Shown one piece after another: positions 1 through 8,134 of a DNA stretch of 64,000 nt (the first letter of the stretch is position 1; each line of letters starts with the position of its first letter). Location of the stretch: NCBI RefSeq assembly GCF_024124545.1, contig NZ_JAMXSF010000021.1, positions 1-64,000 of the forward strand. Direction: 5' to 3'. Origin of the DNA: Pseudoalteromonas sp. XMcav2-N (GTDB lineage Bacteria > Pseudomonadota > Gammaproteobacteria > Enterobacterales > Alteromonadaceae). The notes under the pieces were generated by a model. That model saw only the letters and a list, made by a program, of their open reading frames with translations. It had not been told where the DNA came from and ran no database searches. The position numbers and the translations under genes were made by a program.

Positions 1-66
1 TCTAGAGGCCTAGGACACCGCCCTTTCACGGCGGTAACAGGGGTTCGAATCCCCTAGGGGACGCCA
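1..66 (+). tRNA. tRNA-Glu (TTC), 5'-truncated by window edge
   Basis: The first 10 bases lie outside the window. The rest is identical to four complete downstream copies: anticodon loop CTTTCAC with anticodon TTC, T-arm GGTTCGAAT, encoded CCA. First visible member of a five-copy tandem array. Confidence 0.97.
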
Positions 67-135
67 CTTACTTTTAGTAAGTACTAAGCTCGCATGGTAA
101 GAGCCTAAATAACCAGTCCTAGTGACACATTCAGT

Positions 136-211
136 GTCCCCTTCGTCTAGAGGCCTAGGACACCGCCCTTTCACGGCGGTAACAGGGGTTCGAATCCCCT
201 AGGGGACGCCA
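136..211 (+). tRNA. tRNA-Glu (TTC), copy 2
   Basis: Complete 76-nt cloverleaf: acceptor GTCCCCT pairs with AGGGGAC, anticodon TTC, CCA encoded. The upstream spacer is short (69 nt) and lacks the AATTATTGAAGC hairpin seen in the other three spacers. Confidence 0.98.
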
Positions 212-365
212 CTTACTTTTTAGTAAGTACCATACTCGTATGGTAAGAGTTTAAATAACCAGTCCTAGTGACAAAAGATTTTGTTAAAGGAAGTTCGGCC
301 TCGCTGGCTCGACTTTCACGCTAACAAAAAATTATTGAAGCGGTGCTTCAATAAGCAAATTTTTT

Positions 366-441
366 GTCCCCTTCGTCTAGAGGCCTAGGACACCGCCCTT
401 TCACGGCGGTAACAGGGGTTCGAATCCCCTAGGGGACGCCA
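366..441 (+). tRNA. tRNA-Glu (TTC), copy 3
   Basis: Identical 76-nt tRNA-Glu with encoded CCA. Preceded by a 154-nt spacer that ends in a hairpin and T-tract abutting the tRNA 5' end. Confidence 0.98.
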
Positions 442-594
442 CTTACTTTTAGTAAGTACTAAGCTCGCATGGTAAGAGCCTAAATAACCAGTCCTAGTGA
501 CAAAAGATTTTGTTAAAGGAGGTTTGGTCTCGCTGGCTCGACTTTCACGCTAACAAAAAATTATTGAAGCAGTGCTTCAATAAGCAATTTTTTT

Positions 595-670
595 GTCCCC
601 TTCGTCTAGAGGCCTAGGACACCGCCCTTTCACGGCGGTAACAGGGGTTCGAATCCCCTAGGGGACGCCA
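595..670 (+). tRNA. tRNA-Glu (TTC), copy 4
   Basis: Identical 76-nt tRNA-Glu with encoded CCA. The 153-nt spacer before it is a near copy of the preceding one. Confidence 0.98.
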
Positions 671-821
671 CTTACTTTAGTAAGTACAAAACTCGTATGG
701 TAAGAGTTTAAATAACCAGTCCTAGTGACAAAAGATTTTGTTAAAGGAAGTTTGGTCTCGCTGGCTCGACTTTCACGCTAACAAAAAATTATTGAAGCGG
801 TGCTTCAATGAGCAAATTTTT

Positions 822-897
822 GTCCCCTTCGTCTAGAGGCCTAGGACACCGCCCTTTCACGGCGGTAACAGGGGTTCGAATCCCCTAGGGGACGCCA
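822..897 (+). tRNA. tRNA-Glu (TTC), copy 5
   Basis: Last copy of the array, identical to the others. The sequence after it (from about 900) no longer resembles the spacers, so the duplication ends here. Confidence 0.98.
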
Positions 898-1109
898 CTC
901 TTCTTAGTACTACCACCTGATTTTATAACACTCCATTTTTATCTACTGCTATTCTTGAACATCTTTATCAATCTTAAATTTCAATATCTTAATGAATTTT
1001 TTCATATATTTCATTTACTTAAATTATTTGATTTAAAACAAGGTTAAGGCTTTATTAACAAGCTCATCTACGAAAAATGGGTTAGTATCGCGTTTTTTAG
1101 GTGAGTATC

Positions 1110-2690
1110 ATGGCCAAAAGATGTACCGATTATACGGATAAGGAAAATGATTATCCGGTCTCTTATAACCTGCTGTCTACCACAGATACCAAAGGGCGGA
1201 TCACATATGCGAATCAAAGCTTTTGTGATGTTGCTGGCTTTGAGCTGGACGAGCTTGAAGGTCAACCACACAATCTGGTACGTCACCCAACTATGCCCAA
1301 AGCTGCCTTTAAAGATCTTTGGCAGTTTATTGGCTCCGGCAAGCCCTGGATGGGCATAGTAAAAAACCGTTGCAAAAACGGTGATCATTACTGGGTTAAT
1401 GCCTATGTGACCCCCATCAAAGATCAGCATGGCCAAACCGCCGAGTATCAGTCGGTCAGAACCAAGCCAGAACGGGATGTGGTAAAACGGGCTGAAAATA
1501 TTTATCAGCAGCTCGATAAGGGCGTTGCACCAGCTAAATTGACCCGCTCGTCTCTGTCTTTGTCTGCGCAGATGATGTTGATCCTGGTGGTGTCTTATAT
1601 TTTGAGCATGGTATTTACCAGCTTGCCAGCGCCATGGAACTATATTCTGGAGACATTGCTGCTAGCAGGCGTACTCGCACTGACATATCAGCGATTATCC
1701 CCAGTTCGTCGGTTGAGTGAAAAAGCCAGGCAAGTCTACGACAACCCACTGATGCAAAAAATTTACCTTAATAAAGTCAATGATGTCGCAGCGATTGAGC
1801 TGGCACTGCTGGCACGGGGGTCTGAGTTACGCGCCGTACTTGGCAGGGTTCAGGACGCCAGCCAGCTGGTCGATCAGCACGCGCAGGAAACGGTGTCGGA
1901 ATGTCACAGCAATACAGAGTTGTTACAGGAACAGCAGAGCCAGACAGGTTCTTTGGCTACGGCCATGAATGAAATGACGGCCGCTATTTCCGACATTGCC
2001 GGCAATACCAGTGACGCAGCGAATCGCTCAGAAGGTGCATTGCGCTCGGTATTGGATTCTAACTCTGTGGTGCAGGCCAGCATGCAAATCAATCACACTC
2101 TATGCAAAGAATTGAGTCGTACTCAACATGATATTGCTCAATTGAATGAGCAAACGGTGCAAATCGGCGGAGTTGTTGACGTAATACGAGATATTTCTGA
2201 GCAAACTAATTTGCTGGCTCTGAACGCTGCGATAGAAGCGGCAAGAGCTGGTGAGCAGGGCAGGGGGTTCGCTGTGGTAGCAGATGAAGTCAGAGCCCTT
2301 GCACAACGTACTCAGGAATCGACCAGAGAGATAGATGATATTGTCGCAGGTCTAAAGCAACGTGCCGAGCGCGCAGTAGAGGCCATTCAAAATGGGGTTG
2401 ATAAGTCTAATGAATGTGTAGCGCAAGCGGAACAAACCAAAGAGAACCTGGCATCGATAGAGCATATGGTGAAAGATATTTCTGCTTTGAACTACGAAAT
2501 CGCCACTGCAACAGACCAAATGTCCGGTGCAAGCAACGAGATAAACGACAAGGCGGTTAATATCTCTCAGCTGGCCAATGCGTCGATGCAAAGTGCAGAC
2601 AACACCACAGCAGCTATGCGAAACACAGAGCAAGCGCTGGCAGATCAGGCATCATTGGTCGATCAGTTTTTGTTGAGGCTAAGTCGATAG
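1110..2690 (+). CDS. aer: Aer-like PAS methyl-accepting redox/aerotaxis sensor
   Basis: A 526-aa cytoplasmic-facing chemoreceptor of the Aer type. The N-terminal PAS domain (about residues 15-120) resembles the FAD-binding domain of E. coli Aer, including the stretch GQPHNLVRHPTMPKAAF. A hydrophobic hairpin follows at about 150-195, then a long coiled-coil MCP signalling domain. The receptor tip, with its hallmark EQTNLLALNAAIEAARAGEQ, lies at about 365-385. There is no periplasmic ligand domain, which fits sensing of redox state through flavin and relaying it to CheA/CheW. I chose the ATG at 1110 rather than the GTG at 1101 because AGGTGAG sits just upstream of it. No chemotaxis genes adjoin it. 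Confidence 0.9.
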   Translation: MAKRCTDYTDKENDYPVSYNLLSTTDTKGRITYANQSFCDVAGFELDELEGQPHNLVRHPTMPKAAFKDLWQFIGSGKPWMGIVKNRCKNGDHYWVNAYVTPIKDQHGQTAEYQSVRTKPERDVVKRAENIYQQLDKGVAPAKLTRSSLSLSAQMMLILVVSYILSMVFTSLPAPWNYILETLLLAGVLALTYQRLSPVRRLSEKARQVYDNPLMQKIYLNKVNDVAAIELALLARGSELRAVLGRVQDASQLVDQHAQETVSECHSNTELLQEQQSQTGSLATAMNEMTAAISDIAGNTSDAANRSEGALRSVLDSNSVVQASMQINHTLCKELSRTQHDIAQLNEQTVQIGGVVDVIRDISEQTNLLALNAAIEAARAGEQGRGFAVVADEVRALAQRTQESTREIDDIVAGLKQRAERAVEAIQNGVDKSNECVAQAEQTKENLASIEHMVKDISALNYEIATATDQMSGASNEINDKAVNISQLANASMQSADNTTAAMRNTEQALADQASLVDQFLLRLSR

Positions 2691-2796
2691 CGCCGAAAAT
2701 ATTAAAAATATGTGAATAGACTGTTCCTTACTGGTATGATTTCGATTGGGTAGTTTATGTGGCAAAATCGCCGCTTTTGACCTGGATATGCACATA

Positions 2797-2958
2797 ATAC
2801 CAATTTCACTTAATACCTGTTCAATTTGACGGAGCAAATATGACGCTAACGGCGTTAAAAATTTTTCATTTAGAACAACTAAATAGCAAAATTTTTGCCT
2901 TGTTATCGACCCTATTTTCTCGCCTCAAAATAGAACACTTAATTAATCAGATTGGTAT
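2797..2958. repeat. Dispersed palindromic element, copy 1 (162 bp)
   Basis: It begins ATACCAATTTC and ends GATTGGTAT, giving imperfect terminal inverted repeats. Internal stem-loops include ATTTAG/CTAAAT and CTATTTT/AAAATAG. It is about 96% identical to the copy at 41976 and is the reverse-complement relative of the copy at 27853. It has no coding capacity and looks like a MITE-type or REP-like element. It sits 25 bp before the start codon of the next gene and so fills most of that promoter region. Confidence 0.88.
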
Positions 2959-2982
2959 AAAAATCACACAAAGGGATAACGA

Positions 2983-3537
2983 ATGAGCAATTTACAAAAA
3001 ACTTTAAAAGTAGGTGCCGCTGCGCTTGTCATGACACTGGCCAATACGCAAGTGAGCGTTGCAGGGGGTGATGGTGGTTACTTTTCGGGTAAAAAACAAG
3101 ACTGCGAAATCTGGAGAGATGTCGCACCTTATAATTGGGCGAATACCACGCGTGGTAATCAGTCTATGATTTTTTACTGCAACCGTGGCGGTTATACAGT
3201 CACCACGGTTGAGCTTAAGATCAAGCGATTAAGTGATAACACTGTCGTATTTCGTGAAAAAAGAAAGCAAAACCTGACGGCAGGGTATGGTCACGGTTTT
3301 TACCCGGATCTGAGCGCGAATATCAACGAAGAGTATAAAATGGAACTGGATTACACCTTCGTAAAATTGAAACATGGCAAGCCTGTCTGGGACAATAAAA
3401 AAACCAAAACCTGCAAACGCACTTTCACACCAACCAATGCAAACTCGACACGTGGCGAAGTTTTCTGGTCAATCAAAAGCGCGGGAACAGCCTACAACAA
3501 CAATGGCTGCCAGGGCGTGAGATTCGACATTCACTAG
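2983..3537 (+). CDS. Unrecognised secreted protein with signal peptide
   Basis: A 184-aa protein with a classic Sec signal peptide (KTLKVGAAALVMTLANTQ, likely cleaved after VSVA at about residue 28). The mature part begins Gly-rich, has four cysteines (DCEIW, FYCNRG, KTCKRT, NGCQG) that could form two disulfides, and is basic and beta-rich in appearance. I recognise no family. The start at 2983 follows an AAGGGATAA stretch that can serve as a Shine-Dalgarno sequence. The gene is immediately downstream of palindromic element copy 1, so its promoter may lie within or be altered by that element. The neighbour at 3600 is also unrecognised and in the same orientation. Confidence 0.75.
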   Translation: MSNLQKTLKVGAAALVMTLANTQVSVAGGDGGYFSGKKQDCEIWRDVAPYNWANTTRGNQSMIFYCNRGGYTVTTVELKIKRLSDNTVVFREKRKQNLTAGYGHGFYPDLSANINEEYKMELDYTFVKLKHGKPVWDNKKTKTCKRTFTPTNANSTRGEVFWSIKSAGTAYNNNGCQGVRFDIH

Positions 3538-3599
3538 CAGCAAACTCATCGGGCTGAACATTAAAAGTCAGCCCTTAAAATGCTTTAAGAGGCGTTAAA

Positions 3600-4400
3600 A
3601 TGAAAGCGAAATACCTGATGATAAACGTATTATGCTTTGCACTTGGCTTTCTTGTAGCAGCCGCTCTATTGCAAAAAGAAGCAACGCTCAGCGACACGCC
3701 CTTAGAGGTGACCAAGAGCACAAACATGACAAGCGCGTCTGTGACTGAAATAGCCCCTTCGCGTGTGGGGCCTGTTCGTCCTATACCCGCTGAACACATT
3801 GACGAGACACCTTCGTCAGCACATCTTGAGAACAGCCACCACTCAGCGAAAAGGGACTCGCAGCGGACTGAGCTAATATCGATAGCCAATGACATAGGAC
3901 TGGACAGTAATGTTTACCCTGATCTGGCAAATTATGCCAGCCAGGACATGGCCAGGGTAGTAGAACAACATCTGTTGACAGACATGCGTGTTGCCCAGGG
4001 GGATGTTTATGCTCAGTTCGATGACATTGAGCGCTACCTTGAAGAAGTGCCACAGCTGGCATCCCTGCATTTTTTGACCGATTTGATGGCACAGAGCCAG
4101 CACAAAGGTGAGCTGTTTCAAAGCTTTGCTATTCACCTGATGACACAAAGTGCTGACCAGTTAGAGGGAAACACTGAGCGCCTTTATCAGGTGCAAGATC
4201 TGATCGCGACGGCCAGCCAAAGCGACAGTGAGCTGGTCCGGCTGAGTGCGCTCGAATCCCTGGCGATAACCAGTCAGGACAAAATCCGGTTACAGCAAAT
4301 GCTCAACCGGTTCAGTAAGGATAGATCCGCGGTGATACAGGCAAAAATAACTTTGCTAAATTACTATATGTCGATAATGGATAAGTTACATAGCGATTAA
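3600..4400 (+). CDS. Unrecognised single-pass membrane-anchored protein
   Basis: A 266-aa protein with one N-terminal transmembrane segment or uncleaved signal (YLMINVLCFALGFLVAAALL, residues 5-24), a Ser/Thr/Pro-rich linker to about residue 95, and a helical, Gln/Leu-rich C-terminal region suggestive of HEAT-like or TPR-like helices. No catalytic motif is visible. It starts 62 bp after the secreted protein at 2983, with GAGGCG as ribosome-binding site, so the two could be co-transcribed. Function unknown; periplasmic location is inferred from topology (positive N-terminus inside). Confidence 0.7.
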   Translation: MKAKYLMINVLCFALGFLVAAALLQKEATLSDTPLEVTKSTNMTSASVTEIAPSRVGPVRPIPAEHIDETPSSAHLENSHHSAKRDSQRTELISIANDIGLDSNVYPDLANYASQDMARVVEQHLLTDMRVAQGDVYAQFDDIERYLEEVPQLASLHFLTDLMAQSQHKGELFQSFAIHLMTQSADQLEGNTERLYQVQDLIATASQSDSELVRLSALESLAITSQDKIRLQQMLNRFSKDRSAVIQAKITLLNYYMSIMDKLHSD

Positions 4401-4482
4401 AACTGACAGGCTTATCATCAGCACTCTGTAACTTACCCTGGTGACCAAAAATAAATTTAATCAGGTGATCCTTTCAAAATCT

Positions 4483-4505
4483 AATTTGTTATAATATAAC
4501 ATTGT
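4483..4505. promoter_or_regulatory. Zur-type operator overlapping a -10 element
   Basis: The core GTTATAATATAAC (4488-4500) is a perfect odd palindrome and matches the known gammaproteobacterial Zur box, which is a GTTATAATATAAC core flanked by AT-rich arms. The hexamer TATAAT at 4490-4495 lies inside it, so bound Zur would cover the -10 element. It is 36 bp before the DksA2-like gene, whose family is zinc-starvation induced in Pseudomonas. Confidence 0.85.
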
Positions 4506-4535
4506 CAAGTTCAAAATTCTGACAAGGCACCTGAT

Positions 4536-4979
4536 ATGCAAGCTCTTAATTCTGTCCCAGCTACGCTTACTGCTGAGCAAATGCTGGCTGCACCCGAATC
4601 CGATTATATGAATGCCGAACAATTGGCATTTTTCAGACAATATCTTATTGAGTTACATGACTCTACCAGAGCGCGTATTCGCGACACCAAAGCGCAAATA
4701 ATGAACCCACCTGAGTTGGTTGATTTGAGTGACAGAGCATCGTGGGAGGAGCAATGCATGATCCTGATGCGCATTGTTGACCGTGAGCAAAAGCTGTTAC
4801 CTAAAATCCAGCAGGCGCTGGAACGGATCCGGCTTAATGAGTATGGCTATTGTCAGGAAACGGGAGAGCCGATAGGCATTGCCCGGTTACTGGCAAGGCC
4901 CACTGCTGAATTATGCGCTGACGTAAAATTGTGTTCGGAGCTGAAAGAGCACATGTACGTCAAAAGCAGGGATGCCTGA
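4536..4979 (+). CDS. dksA2: DksA2-like zinc-independent DksA/TraR protein
   Basis: A 147-aa member of the DksA family, which binds the RNA polymerase secondary channel and works with ppGpp. The coiled-coil tip acidic pair is kept (DLSDRA, D63 and D66). The C-terminal C4 zinc finger is degenerate: the canonical CxxC pairs are here C106/T109 and C127/V130, so at least two zinc ligands are lost, although the surrounding GEPIGIARL and ARPTAELC framework is conserved. This two-Cys pattern is that of Pseudomonas aeruginosa DksA2, which replaces DksA when zinc is scarce. The Zur palindrome upstream and the COG0523 GTPase 55 bp downstream support the same role. Confidence 0.88.
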   Translation: MQALNSVPATLTAEQMLAAPESDYMNAEQLAFFRQYLIELHDSTRARIRDTKAQIMNPPELVDLSDRASWEEQCMILMRIVDREQKLLPKIQQALERIRLNEYGYCQETGEPIGIARLLARPTAELCADVKLCSELKEHMYVKSRDA

Positions 4980-5034
4980 CAGAACTTGAACCCACACACA
5001 TCTACCGTCAAAAACTGTGTAAGGTAATCAAGCT

Positions 5035-6246
5035 ATGGCTGAGTTAAATACATCAAATTTATTGCCCGTAACCGTGTTGTCCGGTTTTTTAGGGGCAGGA
5101 AAAACCACGGTGCTGAACCATATTCTGAGCAACCGTGAGGGGCTAAAAGTGGCTGTCATCGTCAATGATATGAGTGAAATCAATATTGACGCTGCGACGG
5201 TACAAAATGAAGTGAGTCTCAACCGGGCTGAGGAAAAACTGGTTGAGATGAGTAATGGCTGTATCTGTTGCACACTCAGAGAAGATCTGCTTGAAGAGGT
5301 CAATCGGCTGGCCAAATCGGGTAAATATGACTATCTGGTGATTGAATCAACCGGTATTTCGGAGCCATTGCCCGTGGCGGAAACTTTTACTTTTGCCGAT
5401 GAGCAAGGGGTAAGCTTATCTGATATTGCCACGCTGGATACCATGGTCACAGTGGTGGATGCGGTCAACTTTCTGAAAGACTACGATCGGGCGGAGGCGT
5501 TACAGGATGTCGGCGAGAGCTTAGGTGAGGAAGATGAGCGCAGTGTGGCCGACTTACTCGTTGAACAGGTTGAATTTGCCGATGTACTGCTGATCAGCAA
5601 AACAGATTTGATCTCAGATACCGAGCTTAAACGTTTGCAAAGTATTCTGCGCACACTCAATACAGACGCCGAACAAATCCCTATGGCACATGGTCAGGTG
5701 CCCCTGGCACAGGTGTTAAATACCAAAAAATTCAGTTTTGAAAAAGCCCAGCAGGCACCCGGCTGGCTCAAAGAGCTGCGGGGCGAACACATTCCGGAAA
5801 CGGAGGAGTTTGGCATCAGTAGCTTTACCTTTTGTGCCAGAAGACCCTTTCACCCGGAAAAATTCTATGATTTTTTGCACAGTGACGAACTGGCCGGCAA
5901 GCTCATTCGCTCAAAAGGGTTTTTCTGGCTGGCTACCAGACCTCAGATTGCCGGTAGCTGGAGTCAGGCTGGCGGTATCGCAAGGTATGGCGCAGCGGGA
6001 CTATTTTGGAAAGCTGTACCGCGGGAGCAGTGGCCAGAAGACCCGGAATATATAGCGGCCATTGAAGAGCACTGGGTTGAGCCTTTTGGCGACATGCGTC
6101 AGGAGTTAGTGTTTATTGGTCAGGGGCTGGATAAAGCAGATATTATCAACCGTCTGAACGCCTGTTTGCTCAGTGAGGAAGAGGTATTGAAAGGTCAGCA
6201 AGCGTGGAAAACGCTGCCGGACCCTTTTCCTTCCTGGGAGCACTAA
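5035..6246 (+). CDS. COG0523 (CobW/ZigA-type) metal-chaperone GTPase
   Basis: A 403-aa G3E GTPase of the COG0523 family. It has Walker A GFLGAGKTT (residues 17-25), the family metal site GCICCT (75-80), ESTGISEPLPV (about 104-114), the guanine-specificity motif SKTD, and a C-terminal CobW domain. Members under Zur control deliver zinc to essential enzymes during zinc limitation (ZigA, YciC). It follows the DksA2-like gene by 55 bp and is probably in the same Zur operon. No histidine-rich metal-storage stretch is obvious. Its TAA overlaps the stop codon of the convergent permease gene by four bases. The exact client is unknown. Confidence 0.88.
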   Translation: MAELNTSNLLPVTVLSGFLGAGKTTVLNHILSNREGLKVAVIVNDMSEINIDAATVQNEVSLNRAEEKLVEMSNGCICCTLREDLLEEVNRLAKSGKYDYLVIESTGISEPLPVAETFTFADEQGVSLSDIATLDTMVTVVDAVNFLKDYDRAEALQDVGESLGEEDERSVADLLVEQVEFADVLLISKTDLISDTELKRLQSILRTLNTDAEQIPMAHGQVPLAQVLNTKKFSFEKAQQAPGWLKELRGEHIPETEEFGISSFTFCARRPFHPEKFYDFLHSDELAGKLIRSKGFFWLATRPQIAGSWSQAGGIARYGAAGLFWKAVPREQWPEDPEYIAAIEEHWVEPFGDMRQELVFIGQGLDKADIINRLNACLLSEEEVLKGQQAWKTLPDPFPSWEH

Positions 6247-7823
6247 ATAAATATCAGCCAGGCAATCAGGCTGGCCGCCAGGCAATAATAGAGCATGGGA
6301 ACCAGGGTGTAGCGAATAATATCACCCTCTTTGCCATGCAGGCCGACGACACTGGCGGCGGCAACCACATTTACCACCGCAATCATGTTGCCGCCATTCG
6401 CGCCGAGCATCTGCAAGGCCAGAACCAGCTGCATATCTAACCCAGCTTCAGCCGCTAATGCTTGCTGAAAGCTGGCAAACATCAGGTTAGAAAAGGTCGC
6501 CGAGCCCGCGATAAACGCCCCCAACGCGCCCACTAAGGGGGCGATAAATAACCACAGAACACTCAGATGTATGGCAACCGTCTCGGCCAGTGCCATAGGC
6601 ATAGAAGGGAGGGCGGCGTTATTGACGTCAGAGTGAAGAAAAATGCGCACCATAGGCACCGCTGCACTTAGTGCAATCAAAGAGGGGATTAACATACTGA
6701 TACTGTTGTTGAGGGCCATGCGAAGCTGCGCCGCTTTGCCTTTTTGCAGCCAAAGTGCCAAGAGCGCGGTCACAACAAACACACTGCCAGGCAGGTACAG
6801 GGGCATCACATTCACAGAAATGGCCGACCCCAGGATCTGATCCCATTCAAAGTTCACGCTTTGCAGCATGGCCTTAAAAGGCAGTGCGGGGATCCGGGTC
6901 AGCACCAGGAGTGTTGCAACCAAGACGTATGGTAACCAAGCTCTGAGTAAGCTCAGTGAGGGGACATGCGTATCTTCTGCTTGAGGTGTTGTTGAGGCTT
7001 CGGATTTCGGCAATAAGAACCCTTTACGTGCTAGAGGGCAGACGATGGCCAATCCTGCCATCGCGCCCAGTACAGAGGGAAATTCCGGCCCCAGCAACCA
7101 GGCGACGCTATAGGCGGGCAGGGTAAAAGCCAGTGCACTGAAAACCGCAAAAGGCGCCATAACGAGCCCGGCGCGCCAGCTGGGTGAGTCGCTGAAAAAG
7201 CGGCTGTACAGCACAACCATGATCAGAGGCAGCAGGGCGGCGGCAATGATATCAATACCAATGGCAGTTAAGGCAACCTGCTTAACGTCGGCGTATTCGA
7301 TATTCGCCGCACCCTGACCAATCCCGACAATCGCAGGTGTACCAACGGCACCAAATGAGACCGCACTGGAGTCGGCTACCAGTGCCAGCACCACGGCGCC
7401 CAGCGGTGTAAAGCCCAGCGCAACCAGCAAAGGGGCGGCAATGGCGGCAGGTGTACCAAACCCCGCGGCACCCTCCAGAAAACTGCCAAACAACCAGGCA
7501 ATGATGATCAGCTGCACCCGTTTATCGGGGCTTATCCCGGCAAAGCCATGTTTAATGACATTGATAGCGCCGGTTTGTTGTAGCACTTTCAGTAAAAAAA
7601 TTGCCCCGAAAACAATCCACACTATGGTCAGGGCGATGACCAACCCTTCCAGCGTGGCGGCGGTGATATGCCCCAAAGGCACCTGCCAGATAAAATAAGC
7701 TGATAAGAAGGTCACGAGCAGGCTAAATGGCATGGCCTGCTTAGCAGGCAGTCTGAGCAGGACCAGCAGAACAAATACGCTGAAAATAGGCACCAGGGCC
7801 GTGAACAGTTGTGGTAGCGTCAT
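6243..7823 (-). CDS. lldP: L-lactate permease family transporter
   Basis: A 526-aa polytopic inner-membrane protein of the LctP/LldP family, which imports lactate (and glycolate) with protons. There are about 12-14 hydrophobic segments. Family motifs include WLFGSFLEGAAGFGTPAAI (about residues 110-128), DSSAVSFGAVGTP, and near the C-terminus PLVGALGAFIAGSATFSNL followed by GANGGNMIAVVNVVAAASVVG. The ATG at 7823 gives a full-length protein. No lactate dehydrogenase (lldD or dld) is adjacent, so substrate is assigned from family alone. Confidence 0.88.
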   Translation of the reverse strand: MTLPQLFTALVPIFSVFVLLVLLRLPAKQAMPFSLLVTFLSAYFIWQVPLGHITAATLEGLVIALTIVWIVFGAIFLLKVLQQTGAINVIKHGFAGISPDKRVQLIIIAWLFGSFLEGAAGFGTPAAIAAPLLVALGFTPLGAVVLALVADSSAVSFGAVGTPAIVGIGQGAANIEYADVKQVALTAIGIDIIAAALLPLIMVVLYSRFFSDSPSWRAGLVMAPFAVFSALAFTLPAYSVAWLLGPEFPSVLGAMAGLAIVCPLARKGFLLPKSEASTTPQAEDTHVPSLSLLRAWLPYVLVATLLVLTRIPALPFKAMLQSVNFEWDQILGSAISVNVMPLYLPGSVFVVTALLALWLQKGKAAQLRMALNNSISMLIPSLIALSAAVPMVRIFLHSDVNNAALPSMPMALAETVAIHLSVLWLFIAPLVGALGAFIAGSATFSNLMFASFQQALAAEAGLDMQLVLALQMLGANGGNMIAVVNVVAAASVVGLHGKEGDIIRYTLVPMLYYCLAASLIAWLIFI

Positions 7824-8134
7824 CAGAGTTTAAGAAGTCCATTACTTAATGAGATGAGCTTAGCATGTCAATAAGATAATGAATATGCAGCTATTGCAGG
7901 ATGTGATCTTGATATGATACGGGTAAGAAGATCAAGCAAATTGGTCAGCTATGACACAAATGTAATGGTTTGTAACAACTTCATTTGGGTTAATCGTGCA
8001 ATTGATGTACTAAATTAACACGCGTCTTGTTAGTGTGAATTTTAGTCAGGGAAGGGTTGGGTAACTCCTGACTTTGGCGAGCAACGGCACACAAAAACGA
8101 TGCTCACAGGTATCAGATACAACAAGGAGGCGAC
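7824..8134. other. Divergent intergenic region, lldP / membrane protein
   Basis: This 311-bp gap must hold the promoters of the permease gene (leftward) and the membrane-protein gene (rightward). A half CRP-like TGTGATCTTGATATGATA lies near 7901. A strong ribosome-binding site, AAGGAGG, precedes the ATG at 8135. No other gene or RNA is evident. Confidence 0.4.

Larger units (their letters stand above)
67..821 (+). repeat. Tandem tRNA-Glu spacers with conserved hairpins
   Basis: Four spacers (67-135, 212-365, 442-594, 671-821) separate the tRNA-Glu genes. All start with a 3'-trailer hairpin (ACTTAC, T-rich loop, GTAAGT) and share the block ending in CCAGTCCTAGTGACA. The last three are about 150 nt, nearly identical, and contain the stem ATTGAAGC/GCTTCAAT at 334-352, 563-581 and 791-809, flanked by an A-run on the left and a T-run on the right that could extend the stem. 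The tRNA-plus-spacer unit is about 229 bp. Tandem duplication with homogenisation is the simplest explanation. The hairpins may be processing or terminator elements (inference). Confidence 0.9.

Noticed and set aside
1..897. tRNA-Glu array as part of an rRNA operon
   Set aside because: No 16S, 23S or 5S sequence flanks the visible copies. The spacers are unrelated to rRNA.
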